Assembly (NCBI GenBank): GCA_937888925.1
Contig: CALARM010001124.1
Coordinates: 1 to 5,963, forward strand
Source of the DNA: an uncultured Synergistia bacterium
GTDB taxonomy: Bacteria; Eremiobacterota; SpSt-956; JAKJGF01
DNA: 5,963 nt
Direction: 5' to 3'
Under the pieces are notes generated by a model, which saw only the letters and a list, made by a program, of their open reading frames with translations, was not told the origin of the DNA and did not search any database. This document shows, one piece after another, positions 5,259 to 5,963 of this stretch (its first letter is position 1; each line of letters opens with the position of its first letter). The translations under genes and the position numbers were made by a program.

Positions 5259-5963
5259 TCATTTCTTGATTTTTTTCTTCTTTTTGATAACAACAACTTT
5301 TTTATCGTTCTCTTCTGGAGGTTTCTCTTCAGGCAATGACTCACCGGGAGGTTTAAAAGTAGCCCGGAGATCATCAGTGGGTAAAATCTCTACAAAATCA
5401 TTTATTTCACCGTAACTTTCTTTAAGCAGTTCTTCTATGTTTTTCTCAGGTTGAAGAAAAACTTTTTCTTCCTCCTGTTCAGTAACATCCAGGAAAAATT
5501 GCGGTACCGACTCCTCTTCTATTTCTTCTTTAACAGATGCTTCGGGAACTGCACCAAAAAAACCGCCTATCGGGATACGATCATCATCTATTTCAGGAGG
5601 TGGCTCATCTTCCTCTTCAAGGACATCTAAAAGTTCTATTGGAAAAGATTCTTCTTCGCTGTGGGAAAAAGGATTGTAAAAATTTTCCGTTCCATCGGTA
5701 AAATCATCGATTTCTTCTCTGTCACTCTGAATTATAAGATCATCAAACACTTCATCTTCTGATTTCACAGAAAATCCAGATTTCTTTTTTTTCTTCTTCT
5801 TTTTGAGAACACCATATACAGCATCAGAAGATGCAGTTTTTTTCTTCTTTTTTTTCTTCCTTACCGGTTCTTCAACGGTGGGAACTATAGATTTTCCCTC
5901 TTTAACAGAAGGAATTGCTGCAGTTTCACGGGAGATAAGTTTTTTCTTCTTCTTTTTTACAGA
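5259..5963 (-). CDS. Unrecognised poly-lysine/acidic charge-block protein, C-terminal part (5' end outside window)
   Basis: I do not recognise this protein. The frame is open from the window edge to TGA at 5261-5259, giving 234 visible residues. The GTG at 5768 is internal, because coding of the same character continues upstream of it. Counting from the window edge, there are lysine runs of 6 (residues 3-8), 7 preceded by Arg (35-42) and 8 (54-61). They are joined by short Pro/Val/Ser/Glu linkers such as TVEEPVRK. Residues about 66-210 are dominated by Glu and Asp, with scattered aromatics, proline stretches (EDEPPPEI) and two related pieces, ELLDVLEEEDE and FFLDVTEQEEE. The C-terminus is basic again (VVVI, five lysines, IKK). 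No globular domain, signal peptide or membrane segment is visible. The region is probably disordered. Basic tracts could bind nucleic acid or acidic partners, but this is inference. It lies upstream of, and is separated by 152 bp from, the metallophosphatase gene. Confidence 0.75.
   Translation of the reverse strand, partial: SVKKKKKKLISRETAAIPSVKEGKSIVPTVEEPVRKKKKKKKTASSDAVYGVLKKKKKKKKSGFSVKSEDEVFDDLIIQSDREEIDDFTDGTENFYNPFSHSEEESFPIELLDVLEEEDEPPPEIDDDRIPIGGFFGAVPEASVKEEIEEESVPQFFLDVTEQEEEKVFLQPEKNIEELLKESYGEINDFVEILPTDDLRATFKPPGESLPEEKPPEENDKKVVVIKKKKKIKK
5781..5957 (-). repeat. Three poly-lysine codon tracts
   Basis: Mixed AAA/AAG lysine runs of 6, 7 and 8 codons lie at 5957-5940, 5858-5838 and 5804-5781. 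On the minus strand they form purine-only blocks with runs of up to 8 adenines. The use of both lysine codons breaks the adenine runs only partly, so polymerase slippage or length variation between strains is possible. The tracts encode the basic blocks of the charge-block protein. Confidence 0.85.

Noticed and set aside
5766..5768. GTG as the start of the acidic protein
   Set aside because: The same frame is open to the window end, with matching poly-lysine coding sequence, so the gene is truncated and does not begin here.

Overview
The window is an AT-rich piece of bacterial chromosome with compact gene spacing, the standard code (TGA used as a stop), frequent ATA isoleucine codons and Shine-Dalgarno initiation where it can be judged. 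The sequence alone does not fix the taxon. There is no tRNA, rRNA, CRISPR array, insertion sequence or integrase.

Layout: at the left edge, on the plus strand, is the 3' part of an NhaC-family Na+/H+ antiporter. It ends 4 bp from the stop of a convergent minus-strand block. Read in its own direction, that block begins with an AbrB/VapB-like antitoxin that overlaps a VapC-like PIN toxin by 4 bp (ATGA). After a 4-bp gap comes a SET-domain lysine methyltransferase with a post-SET zinc motif. The 182-bp region upstream of the antitoxin holds a credible extended -10 promoter and several symmetric sequences that could be operators.

Further right, still on the minus strand, are a secreted M1-like zinc peptidase with a C-terminal PDZ-like domain, and before it a 5'-nucleotidase-type metallophosphatase that has only the catalytic domain and no signal peptide. 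A strong intrinsic terminator (16-bp stem plus T-tract) lies between these two genes and directly abuts the ribosome binding site of the peptidase, so peptidase mRNA must carry or read through it.

The right edge is filled by the C-terminal 234 codons of an unrecognised protein, also on the minus strand and open to the window end. It is a charge-block protein: three poly-lysine tracts of 6, 7 and 8 residues, about 145 strongly acidic residues, then a lysine-rich C-terminus.

The antitoxin, toxin and methyltransferase are probably one transcript. The other genes look like neighbours with separate roles (ion exchange, extracytoplasmic peptide hydrolysis, phosphoester hydrolysis). No clearly new multi-gene system is demonstrated. 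The most unusual items are the poly-lysine/acidic protein, the SET gene joined to a toxin-antitoxin pair, the M1 peptidase without the usual GAMEN glutamate, and the terminator in the peptidase leader.
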